Source of the DNA: Acidobacteriota bacterium
Lineage (GTDB): Bacteria; Acidobacteriota; Terriglobia; 2-12-FULL-54-10
Length of the DNA: 44,996 nucleotides
Reading direction: 5' to 3'
Assembly (NCBI GenBank): GCA_016199675.1
Contig: JACQGE010000067.1
Coordinates: 1 to 44,996 of the forward strand
This document shows positions 16,529-24,982 of this stretch, piece after piece. The number at the start of each line of letters is the position of its first letter. The stretch's first letter is position 1. The position numbers and the translations under genes were made by a program. The notes beneath the pieces were generated by a model. That model searched no databases and was not told where the DNA came from. It was given only the letters and a program-made list of their open reading frames with translations.

Positions 16529-16843
16529 ATGCGGATACGGAATTTTCGGCAAATCATACCGGCGGTGGGAGCAGCTTGCGGGCAGTTGGTTGCTGAACGT
16601 TCCTTCGCTTATTGCGCCATGTGTCAAACGGCGCTGTCAAACTCTCCCGAAGGGCAGCAGCTTGCCGGAGGACTGAACGGCGGAGTCTTGTTCTTGCTCA
16701 CCATACCTTTTCTAGTGGCAGGAAGCGTACTTTTCCTGATTTTTAAAGGCCGGTTTCGAGCCGCCGTGAAACGGGTGACTGGGATCGCTCTCCTCAAATT
16801 TGCGCCCAGGAATTGTTTCTCTCCCGCGCGAAACCGCCTATAA
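16529..16843 (+). CDS. Small membrane protein with CxxC motif in cox operon
   Basis: No named family recognised. The protein has 104 aa: a hydrophobic N-terminal stretch, a CAMCQTALSNSPEGQQLAGG segment, then a membrane helix (GVLFLLTIPFLVAGSVLFLIF) and a basic tail. The Cys pair just outside the predicted helix would suit metal or redox handling during oxidase assembly. It follows subunit IV by 15 bp with GGGAGAAGGAA before the ATG, so it is translated as part of the operon. Similar CPMC/CAMC proteins next to oxidase genes are, from memory, common in Acidobacteriota. Function is unknown. Confidence 0.7.
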   Translation: MRIRNFRQIIPAVGAACGQLVAERSFAYCAMCQTALSNSPEGQQLAGGLNGGVLFLLTIPFLVAGSVLFLIFKGRFRAAVKRVTGIALLKFAPRNCFSPARNRL

Positions 16844-17030
16844 TTCGCGCTTGTTGCCCTTGAAAAGTAACCGCTTGTCCTTGTCAGGAGACTTGAATTT
16901 GCCTACTAAAGCAGATACGATTGATAGTTGCCTGAACTGGGCGGGGAGAAAGAACTAAGTTCGCGGGAAAGCCAGTGAACACGGAAGCAATGCTCCGCCT
17001 CAATTTTAATTTTAAAAAAGGAATAACGAA

Positions 17031-17813
17031 ATGATTCGAACAAAATTAGGTTTGCTAACTATTTTCTCCCTAGTACTCACATTGGTTGGCTGTGGAGGGG
17101 GGCAAGAAACTCCCACGGCCGAGCAACAACAACAGCCTGCGGCTGCGCCCGCCGCAGCGCCGGTTGATCCGGCTACTGCGGGTTCAGTGACTGGCAAAGT
17201 GGCTTTCGAGGGGCAAGCGCCGGCAAAGATGCGCATCCGCATGGATGCAACGCCCGCCTGCGCGGAGAAGCATCAGGAACCCGTTTTTGCCGATGAAGTC
17301 ATTGTCAATAGCAATGGCACGCTTAGCAATGTATTCATCTATGTGAAAGATGGCCTCGGGAACCGGACTTTCCCGATGTCGTCTCAAGAGGTGGTGCTCG
17401 ATCAAGACGGATGCATCTATCATCCCCATGTTCTGGGTTTGATGGTCGGCCAGAAGCTGCGCATTAAGAATAGCGATCCCACCAACCACAATATCCACCC
17501 CATGCCCGCCAATAACCGCGAATTTAACGTTTCCCAACCTCCCGGGGGAGAGGACATGATTCGGGACTTTCCACGCGAAGAAGTGATGATCCCGGTCAAG
17601 TGCAATGTACATCCCTGGATGAAAGCTTATGTCGGCGTCGTATCTCACCCCTTCTTTGCGGTCACAGGATCGGATGGCTCTTTTGAACTGAAAGGATTGC
17701 CGCCGGGTGACTACACCATTGAGGCGTGGCATGAAAAATACGGCGCCTCTGAACAAAAGGTGACCATCGCTCCTCAAGAGACCAAGACAGTTGATTTTAA
17801 TTTTAAGGGATAA
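17031..17813 (+). CDS. Cupredoxin-like lipoprotein with carboxypeptidase-regulatory domain
   Basis: Predicted exported lipoprotein of 260 aa. A lipobox LVGC lies at the end of the signal peptide, followed by an Ala/Pro/Gln-rich linker to about residue 55. The middle domain has type I copper ligands: a His in NHNIHPMP, then KCNVHPWMKAY supplying Cys, His and Met. The last 60 residues (GSFELKGLPPGDYTIEAWH) are a carboxypeptidase-regulatory-like beta sandwich. It may carry electrons or deliver copper to the CuA/CuB centres. The position between the oxidase subunits and heme A synthesis supports this, but direct evidence is lacking. AAGGA precedes the ATG. The 187 bp upstream shows no hairpin that I trust. 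Confidence 0.8.
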   Translation: MIRTKLGLLTIFSLVLTLVGCGGGQETPTAEQQQQPAAAPAAAPVDPATAGSVTGKVAFEGQAPAKMRIRMDATPACAEKHQEPVFADEVIVNSNGTLSNVFIYVKDGLGNRTFPMSSQEVVLDQDGCIYHPHVLGLMVGQKLRIKNSDPTNHNIHPMPANNREFNVSQPPGGEDMIRDFPREEVMIPVKCNVHPWMKAYVGVVSHPFFAVTGSDGSFELKGLPPGDYTIEAWHEKYGASEQKVTIAPQETKTVDFNFKG

Positions 17814-17878
17814 GTAATCGCGGGTCAGGGAACCGCCTGACACGGCGGCTTCTTCGATTCATTGATGGGAAAGTGAAT

Positions 17879-18799
17879 ATGAACAGGTGTGTATGGCTGC
17901 ATGCCTTCGCGGTGCTAACCGCAGCGGCCACCTTCTTGTTGATCATTGCTGGCGCATTGGTCGTCGGCCACGAGGCAGGTCTAGCTGTTCCCGACTGGCC
18001 GCTGTCCTATGGAACCTGGATGCCTCCCATGGAGGGCGGCATCTTTTACGAACACGGGCATCGCATGATAGCGGCCACCGTGGGGCTCTTAACAGTTGTA
18101 TTGGCAATCTGGCTGTGGCGCACGGAACCGCGCCGATGGGTCCCTTGGCTGGGTTTAGTTGCCGTGATCGCCGTGATTGTGCAGGGCGTCTTGGGAGGAA
18201 TTACGGTTCTTTATTTGCTTCCCATCCCTGTCCTGATCGGTCATGCCAGCTTGGCTCAGGCGTTCTTTTGCTTGGTGCTGGGTCTGGCTTTGTTTACCAG
18301 TCGGGTCTGGAATGATCCATTTGAACAAGTAGAGGATGTCCAGGTTCCGGCCTTCCGGCGCCTGTGTGCAGCCATGACAGCAGCGATTTTTATCCAGTTG
18401 GCTTTAGGCGCTGCCTTGCGGCACAAAGCGTTCGGCGTACTTCCCCACCTGTTTTGGGCTGGTACGGTGAGTGTTCTTGTGGTATGGATTGCCTTTCGGG
18501 CCGCCCACAAATGGTCGCACATGCCGCAATTGCGGTTGCTGCGGAATCTCGCCGTCGGAATGCCGAGCCTGCTGGTCTTGCAATTGGTTCTTGGAGCGGG
18601 TTCTTACTGGATTCGCATAGCTACCCGCGATGCTGTCCAGCCTCAACTGTCTACGGTTTGGATTACAACAGCCCATGTGGCTGTTGGAGCTTTATTGCTT
18701 GGGGCAAGTTGGGTTCTTACCTTGCTGGCTTATCGAAGATTATCAACGCCGAAGAGGATTCTTTCCTTGGCGGGAAGTCCTGAGAAGACTTTAGCATGA
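17879..18799 (+). CDS. ctaA: Heme A synthase CtaA
   Basis: Oxidises the C8 methyl of heme O to the formyl group of heme A, in the cytoplasmic membrane. About 306 aa with eight helices in two similar halves. Heme-ligand histidines are visible in HEAGLAVPDWPLSYGTW...YEHGHRM, in IGHASLAQAFF, in the second half at LRHKAFG, and in TTAHVAVGALLLG. The first-half motif GLAVPDWP is typical of CtaA/Cox15. The track begins at a GTG (17873); the ATG at 17879 has better spacing from GATGGGAAAG. Its stop overlaps the ctaB start by ATGA, showing translational coupling. Confidence 0.92.
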   Translation: MNRCVWLHAFAVLTAAATFLLIIAGALVVGHEAGLAVPDWPLSYGTWMPPMEGGIFYEHGHRMIAATVGLLTVVLAIWLWRTEPRRWVPWLGLVAVIAVIVQGVLGGITVLYLLPIPVLIGHASLAQAFFCLVLGLALFTSRVWNDPFEQVEDVQVPAFRRLCAAMTAAIFIQLALGAALRHKAFGVLPHLFWAGTVSVLVVWIAFRAAHKWSHMPQLRLLRNLAVGMPSLLVLQLVLGAGSYWIRIATRDAVQPQLSTVWITTAHVAVGALLLGASWVLTLLAYRRLSTPKRILSLAGSPEKTLA

Positions 18800-19701
18800 A
18801 TTTTTGCGCAGAAACTCTCCAGCCCCCCTTGACTTCGGAGTCCGCGGGAATGGCTGATTACTTGGAGCTTACCAAGCCCAGGGTGACTTCTCTGATCCTG
18901 ATGTCCACTCTGGTGGGTTTTTACATGGCTTCCTCCTCGCCTTTTCCCTTTCTACTGTTGTTCCATACGTTGATTGGGACAGCTCTGGTTGCCAGCGGGA
19001 CGGCGGCGCTCAACCAATTTTGGGAACGGGAAGCTGACAGCAAGATGCTGCGGACCCGAAACCGGCCGTTGCCGGCGGGCCGGATGCGCCCGTGGAAAGC
19101 TTTATGGTTTGGCATCCTGCTTTCGCTAGTAGGCGTTTTCTATTTAGCGTGGCTGGTGAATTTTCTCACCAGTTTCTTGGCTGCTTTGACCCTGGGCAGC
19201 TATTTATTCCTATACACCCCCTTAAAGACCAGGACTCCCCTATGCACGATGGTTGGCGCTTTTCCAGGAGCCATCCCTCCCTTGATCGGATGGGTCGCCA
19301 TACGGGGAGAAATCACCCTGGAGGCAGGCGTCCTTTATCTGTTGCTTTTCCTCTGGCAATTCCCGCATTTTCTCGCCATTGCCTGGTTGTATCGGGAGGA
19401 TTACGCCAGAGGCGGGATTGTGATGCTTCCGGTAGTAGAGCCGCAAGGGGATTCCACCGGGCGGCAGATTTTGTTTTATTCTGCTGCCTTGCTGCCACTC
19501 AGCCTGATCCCTTCACTGTTGGGTCTGACCGGCTTGATCTATTTTTGCGGTGCATTCGTTCTAGGGCTATGGTTTTTGTGGGCAGGTCTCACGGCAGCGA
19601 AGGCCAAGACGAAACTCCAAGCCCGGCGCCTTCTTCAAACAACGGTTATATATCTCCCTTTGTTATACGGCCTGATGATGATTAACCGACTCGCACCCTA
19701 A
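18796..19701 (+). CDS. ctaB: Protoheme IX farnesyltransferase CtaB (heme O synthase)
   Basis: UbiA-family prenyltransferase that adds the farnesyl group to heme B, giving heme O, the substrate for CtaA. The 301-aa length is typical. The first Asp-rich active-site region is replaced by the heme O synthase form NQFWEREADSKMLRTRNRPLP; the second includes YTPLKTRTP and later WLYREDYARGGI. About nine helices are expected. It overlaps ctaA by 4 bp. With the oxidase genes just upstream the pathway for the a-type hemes is complete in this cluster. Confidence 0.95.
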   Translation: MNFCAETLQPPLTSESAGMADYLELTKPRVTSLILMSTLVGFYMASSSPFPFLLLFHTLIGTALVASGTAALNQFWEREADSKMLRTRNRPLPAGRMRPWKALWFGILLSLVGVFYLAWLVNFLTSFLAALTLGSYLFLYTPLKTRTPLCTMVGAFPGAIPPLIGWVAIRGEITLEAGVLYLLLFLWQFPHFLAIAWLYREDYARGGIVMLPVVEPQGDSTGRQILFYSAALLPLSLIPSLLGLTGLIYFCGAFVLGLWFLWAGLTAAKAKTKLQARRLLQTTVIYLPLLYGLMMINRLAP

Positions 19702-19766
19702 GTTTGGACGACGTCCCTGAGTTTTACCTTCCTTCAGGACTAGAAATCGGTGCAAAAATTCCTGCT

Positions 19767-20711
19767 ATGAAATCTGGAGTCGCTGTCGAAATCCAGGAAC
19801 TGACGCGTTATTACGGCACGAGAAAAGCTCTCAATGGCATTTCGTTTGATGTACAAGAGGGAGAAATCTTCGGATTACTGGGCCCGAATGGCGGGGGCAA
19901 AACCACGCTTCTGCGCATCCTTTCCACTTTGCTGATTCCCAGTTCCGGACGCGCCGTCATTTTTGGCCTGGATGTCGCCTGCGAGCCGGAGAAAGTCCGT
20001 CGGCAGATCGGAATCGTCTTCCAAGCCCAGAATGTGGATAGCAAGCTCACTCCCGCAGAGAACCTTCGGCACCAGGGCCACCTCTATGGCTTGCAGGGCC
20101 AGAAATTGAAGCAGAGAATCCAGCAAGTGCTCACGCGCGTGGGACTGGCCGACCGCCCCGACGATTTGGTGGAAACTCTCTCGGGAGGGCTTCGCCGCCG
20201 CCTGGAACTGGCCAAGGGTTTGCTCCATCAGCCGCGGTTGCTGTTGCTGGATGAGCCTAGCACTGGGCTTGATCCTGGGGTTCGGCGCGATTTATGGGAG
20301 TATCTCGCCCTGTTGCGGAGACAGGAAGGCGTTACGATCCTGCTCACCACCCACTTATTGGAAGAAGCGGAGCGATGCGACCGCTTGGCCATTCTTCATC
20401 AGGGAGCGCTAGTGGCCTCCGGCACTGTGGATTTCTTGAAGAAAGAAGTCGGCGCGGAAGTCGTCCTGCTGGAAGCGCGAGAGCCGAAAGCCTTACAGGA
20501 TCAGATCCGGGAAAAATTCGAGATCGAAGCGAAGTTCCTGGGAGGAAAAGTTCGTTTCGAGCATCCACGCGGGCATGAGTTTGTTTCCCGATTGATGGAA
20601 GCCTTCCCAGGGGAGATTCAGTCCGTTACGGTTTCTAAACCGACTTTGGAAGATGTATTTATTCGCAGAACGGGGCACCAATTCGGGGAAAACTTTATCT
20701 CCCCCCACTAA
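19767..20711 (+). CDS. ABC transporter ATP-binding protein (NodI/DrrA-type)
   Basis: Nucleotide-binding subunit of an ABC-2 type exporter. Walker A is GPNGGGKTTLLR (third Gly where Ala is commoner, still a valid P-loop), the signature is LSGGLRRRLELAKGLLH, Walker B is LLLLDEPSTGLDP, and the switch His is in TTHLLEEAERCD. The C-terminal 90 residues are the small regulatory domain of this class. The track starts at a TTG (19704); the ATG at 19767 places the usual 10-12 residues before the first strand and is preferred. The matching permease lies 1 kb downstream, split off by an opposite-strand gene. Position after ctaB suggests a role linked to oxidase or heme/copper handling, which is inference. 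Confidence 0.88.
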   Translation: MKSGVAVEIQELTRYYGTRKALNGISFDVQEGEIFGLLGPNGGGKTTLLRILSTLLIPSSGRAVIFGLDVACEPEKVRRQIGIVFQAQNVDSKLTPAENLRHQGHLYGLQGQKLKQRIQQVLTRVGLADRPDDLVETLSGGLRRRLELAKGLLHQPRLLLLDEPSTGLDPGVRRDLWEYLALLRRQEGVTILLTTHLLEEAERCDRLAILHQGALVASGTVDFLKKEVGAEVVLLEAREPKALQDQIREKFEIEAKFLGGKVRFEHPRGHEFVSRLMEAFPGEIQSVTVSKPTLEDVFIRRTGHQFGENFISPH

Positions 20712-20779
20712 GCATTTTCATTAGACCATTTTTGAGATGCAGCCACTGAAACATTTTCTAAAGAAATGCAGTGCTCTAT

Positions 20780-21160
20780 CTAAACGAGACTGACAATTTT
20801 CCCTTGCTTCAGCGTGATCCTCTTCGCTTCCTCGATCACGCCGATAATCAAGAGAAGGTAACGGTCCAGAACACAACGAACTTCATCCCTCAGTTTGCAG
20901 GACCCGTCCAGGGCTTGATTGATACAGTCAGCGCAGACATCTTCTCGAATAGCGGTTACATAGTCGTCGATCTTTTCGCTGTTTACCCGAGAGATCGATC
21001 TCACAATCCTGGGAAAACGGTCAAATAATGCACAGTCATTTCGCTGGTTCAGGCTGCAGGTGCCATCCATGTTGCGGTCCACGCAGATGCTGCAAATGCG
21101 CTGCCGCAATAGCGCTTCTAGAGCCGCCATTGATCCGAATTGTTCTAATGGATACCCCAT
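20780..21160 (-). CDS. Small protein with two C-x2-C-x8-C-x7-C repeats
   Basis: Not a family I can name. The start at 21160 (MGYPLEQFGS) is chosen because GGAGGGG lies just upstream; the longer track ORF lacks this. The 126-aa protein has two similar cysteine units: ICSICVDRNMDGTCSL...C and VCADCINQALDGSCKL...C. Both read C-x2-C-x8-C-x7-C exactly, with a shared DG-T/S-C core. Eight evenly arranged cysteines suggest two Fe-S clusters or zinc sites. No signal peptide is visible, so it is probably cytoplasmic. It is the only minus-strand gene in the oxidase cluster, lying between the ABC ATPase and its permease, and so is separately transcribed. Confidence 0.75.
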   Translation of the reverse strand: MGYPLEQFGSMAALEALLRQRICSICVDRNMDGTCSLNQRNDCALFDRFPRIVRSISRVNSEKIDDYVTAIREDVCADCINQALDGSCKLRDEVRCVLDRYLLLIIGVIEEAKRITLKQGKIVSLV

Positions 21161-21376
21161 TTGTTTCTCCCCTCCGCAGGTTTGCTTCTCCTGACAAATA
21201 TGCACGTAATCTGCCAAAGGTAACTTATTGATAAAGGAAAGGTTTTTTGGCAAACTGCTTATTTATATCTTACGCCTTGTGAGGCAAATGCCACACCTAA
21301 ACCCATTCTGTTATAAAGTACCCTCAAAAGCGTATCCAACAAGATTGTGTTACTTTGGTAGAGGAGCCCTGAAAAA

Positions 21377-21679
21377 ATGGTGGAACTGATCTTACTCTTT
21401 GCTTTCTGCGCGCTACTAGGACTGGCTTCTTTGGGAGCGATGGGATGGGCGCTGTGGAGTTCTGAAGAAGTTGGCGTAGAGCTCATTTTTCTTTTGATGG
21501 TCTGTCTAATATCAGCCGCTCTGTTTTGGGGGATGGCTGCCTGGATGGCTCTCCAAAGCCCGTTGCGGCAATTATGGAAGCCCGAAACTAACAGTGCAGC
21601 CTCGGAAGCCCAGAAGGCTTCCGCGCAAAAACAGGAAACGGTTGCTGCGCCAGAAGGAATCCAAAAACCTGGTTCCTGA
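21377..21679 (+). CDS. Small two-helix membrane protein
   Basis: Hypothetical, 100 aa. Two hydrophobic segments (LILLFAFCALLGLASLGAM and LIFLLMVCLISAALFWGM) are followed by a polar Ala/Gln/Lys-rich tail of about 35 residues. The start follows GGAGCCCTGAAAAA. It ends about 40 bp before the ABC permease and is probably cotranscribed with it. No motif points to a function. Confidence 0.6.
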   Translation: MVELILLFAFCALLGLASLGAMGWALWSSEEVGVELIFLLMVCLISAALFWGMAAWMALQSPLRQLWKPETNSAASEAQKASAQKQETVAAPEGIQKPGS

Positions 21680-21717
21680 TTTCTCCCCTGGCGATTTTGC
21701 CTGTTTTTTCGTACAGA

Positions 21718-22560
21718 ATGTGGCTTGAATTTACTGGGCAATGGCAAACAATGAACCCAAGCATGTATAACAGGTTTTGGCTCCCGATGATCTCCCTTTG
21801 GTGGAGAGAACTGTTGCGGTTTGTTCGACAACGCAGCCGCATTGTCGGCCTGTTAGCCGCGCCCCTGCTGTTTTGGCTCCTGATTGGTTCTGGCCTGGGC
21901 GCTTCTTTTCAGCCTCCCTCCGCTTCCCCTGGAACAGGGTATTTGCAGTATTTTTTCCCAGGCACCGTCGTTATGGTCGTGTTGTTTGCCTCGATCTTCT
22001 CCAATATGTCCGTGATTGAGGATCGCCACGAAGGTTTCTTGCTTTCAGTATTGGTGGCACCGATTTCCCGTGCCAGTCTGGTGCTGGGCAAAGTATTGGG
22101 AGGAACGACGCAAGCTGTTTTACCGGGTTTCCTTTTTTTGCTGGCAGGACCGATGGTTGGTTTTGTGTTACGCCCGTTGCAAGTAATTGCCCTGGGCGGA
22201 GTTTTATTTCTAATCGCCTTCGGCCTCACTAGTTTGGGCTTTGTGATTGCGTGGTGGATGGATTCCGCGCAGGGGTTTCACGCTGTCTTGAATCTGGTCT
22301 TGCTCCCGATGTGGATGCTTTCAGGCGCGCTTTTTCCGGCTTCCGGGGCTTCTGCCTGGATTCGGTGGATCATGGATCTCAATCCTCTTACCTACGGTGT
22401 TGCCGCACTGCGCCGGATTCTTTACGAACAAGGCCCAGCGCTCGGCAATGACGTGGCTCCGCTCGGACTTTCGCTTGGAGTCACTGTTCTTTTTGGTGTG
22501 CTGACTCTCGCCGCTGCTCTCATTTGGTCCGGGCGGCCCTCGGTCCGGCAATTGAGTTAG
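21718..22560 (+). CDS. ABC-2 type transporter permease
   Basis: Membrane subunit of an ABC exporter, about 280 aa with six helices. It opens with WWRELLRFVRQRSRIVGLLAAPLLFWLLIG in two parts, then LVLGKVLGGTTQAVLPG and MWMLSGALFPASG, the usual order for NodJ/DrrB-like permeases. It is the obvious partner of the ATPase ending at 20711. The track begins at a TTG; ATGs at 21718, 21751 and 21766 are possible and none has a clear Shine-Dalgarno, so the start is unresolved. The next gene (DUF420-type) starts 53 bp on. The substrate is unknown. Confidence 0.82.
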   Translation: MWLEFTGQWQTMNPSMYNRFWLPMISLWWRELLRFVRQRSRIVGLLAAPLLFWLLIGSGLGASFQPPSASPGTGYLQYFFPGTVVMVVLFASIFSNMSVIEDRHEGFLLSVLVAPISRASLVLGKVLGGTTQAVLPGFLFLLAGPMVGFVLRPLQVIALGGVLFLIAFGLTSLGFVIAWWMDSAQGFHAVLNLVLLPMWMLSGALFPASGASAWIRWIMDLNPLTYGVAALRRILYEQGPALGNDVAPLGLSLGVTVLFGVLTLAAALIWSGRPSVRQLS

Positions 22561-22613
22561 TTGAGAATTCCTCCGACTCGCCTTCCGGCCCATTGCGTTC
22601 GTTGGCAAATCTG

Positions 22614-23047
22614 ATGATCCCATTTACTTTTCTTCCTACCCTGAATGCCACGCTCAATGCCATCACCACGGTGTTGCTGGCCAGCGGCTATTTCTTCATC
22701 CGCCGCCGCAACATCGCGGCCCATAAATTCTGTATGCTTTCGGCCCTGAGCACCTCCGTCCTGTTCCTCATTTCTTATCTCACCTATCTTATCTCACCTA
22801 CCATTTTCAAATCGGCTCTAAACCCTTCTCCGGCCAAGGGCCGATCCGGATCGTTTATTTTGCCATTCTCATTTCCCATACGGTTCTTGCCGTCACGATT
22901 GTTCCTTTGGTGATTATGACGGTGCGGCAGGCCTGGCGAGGGAATTTTGAGCGCCATGCTCGCCTTGCCCGCCGCACCCTCCCATTGTGGCTGTACGTTT
23001 CCTTCACGGGCGTGGTGGTGTATTGGATGCTTTACGTTCGTAGCTAG
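22614..23047 (+). pseudogene. DUF420-family membrane protein, frameshifted by a 14-bp duplication
   Basis: Membrane protein of the DUF420 type found beside cytochrome oxidase genes. The reading frame from ATG 22614 is normal to SYLTY and then falls into an unrelated tail (track stop 22913). The sequence TCTTATCTCACCTA is present twice in tandem (22773-22800). Removing one copy restores a single frame ending at 23047, with YHFQIGSKPFSGQG, then IRIVYFAILISHTVLAV and LPLWLYVSFTGVVVYWML. The repaired protein would be 139 aa with four helices and the His residues expected of the family. As read, the gene is broken. It is either a real recent mutation (possibly reversible by slippage) or a sequencing or assembly error. 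Confidence 0.88.
22773..22800. repeat. Perfect 14-bp tandem duplication
   Basis: TCTTATCTCACCTA occurs twice without a gap at 22773-22786 and 22787-22800. It shifts the DUF420-type reading frame by +2, and deletion of one unit repairs it. Confidence 0.95.
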
Positions 23048-23112
23048 CGATTCACCATCTTGAAGTGCTGTGCTGTTTTCATCAATATCTCTTACAATAA
23101 CAACAAGGACTC

Positions 23113-23985
23113 ATGGCTATACCGGCTTCTATTCCTGAGGAAACTCGCCAGGCCGTGGCCCGTCGTCGCCGGGCCACGCAAATCATGATCGTCTTCGCCG
23201 CGCTTTTTGTGATCGGGCCATTTCTCTTCTGGCGCGGCACTTGGTTTGGCAGGCCTCTGACGGAGGAAGAGATCGGGAAATATCTGACGGACAGCGAAAA
23301 GCCCCGGCACATCCAACACGCGCTGGTACAAATTGGGGAGCGCATCGGTCGGAACGACGCTGCCGTGAAGCGTTGGTATCCTCAGGTGCTGCGTCTGGCA
23401 GTCAGCCCGGTTCCGGAAATTCGTGTCCTGGTGGCCTGGGTGCTGGGAGCCGATATTCATTCCGAAGAATTTCACGAAGCTCTGCGGAGTCTGCTGGAGG
23501 ATCCGGCTATGATGGTCCGCCGCAATGCAGCCCTTTCCCTGGTGCGGTTCGGAGACGCAAGCGGCAAGCTGGAACTGCGCAACATGCTTCTCCCCCTCAC
23601 GGTTCGCTCTCCGGCAAAGGGTACCCTCCGGTATCGCCTGGAAACAGGGAACACCGTTGATCAGGGGATACTGCTGGCTCGCATAGAAACTGCAGCGGGA
23701 GAAACAGAGATTCGGTCGCCCTTGCCGGGCGCGCTCGAAAGCAAGCTGTTGGCGGAGGGAACCTTAGTAGCGGAAGGAGAAGCAATTCTGGTTCTTTCAC
23801 CCGGAGCGGAGCATGCCTGGGAAGCTCTGCGCGCCCTCTACTTGGTAGGTCAAGAAGAAGATATTGCGGATGTGGAACGCTTTGCTAGAGGTGCAGCGAA
23901 CGACATGTCAGAAAAAGTCCAGCAACAAGCTCTTCTGACGGTGCAGGAAATTCGCCGTCGAACCTCGACTGACTCCCAACGCTAA
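23113..23985 (+). CDS. Membrane-anchored HEAT-repeat protein with barrel-sandwich insert
   Basis: Hypothetical, 290 aa. After a basic N-terminus there is one membrane helix (MIVFAALFVIGPFLFW, about 27-42). Residues about 60-155 form HEAT-like helical repeats (HIQHALVQIGERI, IRVLVAWVLGA, MMVRRNAALSLVRFG). Residues about 165-225 look like a biotinyl/lipoyl-type barrel sandwich (VRSPAKGTLRYRLETGNTV, IRSPLPGALESKLLAEGTLV), and helices resume at the end. The barrel turn where a modified Lys would sit reads AAGETEIRSP, so attachment of biotin or lipoate is unlikely. It follows the DUF420-type gene and probably belongs to oxidase assembly, but this is only positional. Confidence 0.72.
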   Translation: MAIPASIPEETRQAVARRRRATQIMIVFAALFVIGPFLFWRGTWFGRPLTEEEIGKYLTDSEKPRHIQHALVQIGERIGRNDAAVKRWYPQVLRLAVSPVPEIRVLVAWVLGADIHSEEFHEALRSLLEDPAMMVRRNAALSLVRFGDASGKLELRNMLLPLTVRSPAKGTLRYRLETGNTVDQGILLARIETAAGETEIRSPLPGALESKLLAEGTLVAEGEAILVLSPGAEHAWEALRALYLVGQEEDIADVERFARGAANDMSEKVQQQALLTVQEIRRRTSTDSQR

Positions 23986-24154
23986 CGGGCGATAGCACTG
24001 CATTTGGGATGAGGAAATTTTCCTCTACATCCATCTCCAACAACAAGAACAACGTAGAAGGCAACCTCCTGTAATCAAAGGAGAAGTATTTCAAAGGCAT
24101 CCTATCCTCCGACAGATTACATCTATTTAGAAGGGGGAGAAAGGAGCGACAACG

Positions 24155-24901
24155 ATGAAAATGTCAAAATCATTGATGAAGCTCGTCCTCCTAGCCATGG
24201 GAGTGGGAGGAATTTCGTCGTTGATGGCTGATACGCTTTTCTTGAAGGATGGCCGGTCAGTGGAAGGAACTTATGCGGGCGGAAATGCGAATTCCGTTCG
24301 ATTTCGTTCGGGTGGAACTACCAGAAGTTACTCCGTCAGCGAAATCGATGACATCCAGTTTTCTCCTTCTACAAGCGCCTCTTCCCTAACTAGGGAACGG
24401 TTCGTAAGTTTCGAGAATTCGTTTCTGCGCATGGATCATCCGGCGAGCTGGCAGGTTTTCAAGAATGGCGATTCTGTGACCATCGCGCCTTCGGGAGGAC
24501 GAAGGAGCGAAAGTAGTGGTCAGATGTCCTTGATAACGGGCGTGACAATAGACGTTGTTAAACCAGTAGGCTCGTATATGCAAGGGCTTGTGCCGCGTGA
24601 TGATTACGGCCTGGGTACCTTAGAGGAAGAAACCGACCGGGTATTTGCAGATCTTCGTCAAGCGAACCCGAATATGCGCATGAGCGGTTCCCGCCAGGAA
24701 ATTCGCGTGGACGGCCAGCGCGCCTTGAAAATGCAGTTGACGAACGATTCGCCGATCGGGGGCCGCGAGACGGACTGGTTAGTAACCGTAAAGCACCCAC
24801 AGGGGATTCTCTACATGGTATTCGCTGCGCCAGAGCGTGATTTCTCCAACCATCAAGGCGTGTTTCAGCAAATGCTGAACTCCGTCCGGCTGGCCCGGTG
24901 A
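24155..24901 (+). CDS. Secreted protein with N-terminal small beta domain
   Basis: Hypothetical exported protein, 248 aa. Signal peptide about 1-25 (LMKLVLLAMGVGGISSLMA). The first mature domain (TLFLKDGRSVEGTYAGG...YSVSEIDDIQF) is the short Sm-like beta pattern common in secreted acidobacterial proteins. Residues about 85-245 resemble a PsbP-like fold ending FQQMLNSVRL. The start has AAGGAGCG at good spacing. It is transcribed alone, ending at a terminator 15 bp downstream. Function unknown. Confidence 0.72.
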   Translation: MKMSKSLMKLVLLAMGVGGISSLMADTLFLKDGRSVEGTYAGGNANSVRFRSGGTTRSYSVSEIDDIQFSPSTSASSLTRERFVSFENSFLRMDHPASWQVFKNGDSVTIAPSGGRRSESSGQMSLITGVTIDVVKPVGSYMQGLVPRDDYGLGTLEEETDRVFADLRQANPNMRMSGSRQEIRVDGQRALKMQLTNDSPIGGRETDWLVTVKHPQGILYMVFAAPERDFSNHQGVFQQMLNSVRLAR

Positions 24902-24916
24902 GTCCAGCCCTCAAAA

Positions 24917-24953
24917 TGGGTGGGAAACTGGAATTCCCACCCAATCTTTTTTC
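24917..24953 (+). terminator. Rho-independent terminator
   Basis: A perfect 10-bp stem TGGGTGGGAA / TTCCCACCCA with a 7-base loop, followed by ATCTTTTTT. It ends the secreted-protein gene. On the minus strand the same stem is followed by only four Ts, so it might weakly serve rnpB from the other side. Confidence 0.85.
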
Positions 24954-24982
24954 ACATTGAACATTGAACCCTAGAAAAAGAG

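Noticed and set aside
19704-19766. TTG start for the ABC ATPase
   Set aside because: The extra 21 residues do not resemble the family and there is no Shine-Dalgarno; the ATG at 19767 fits better.
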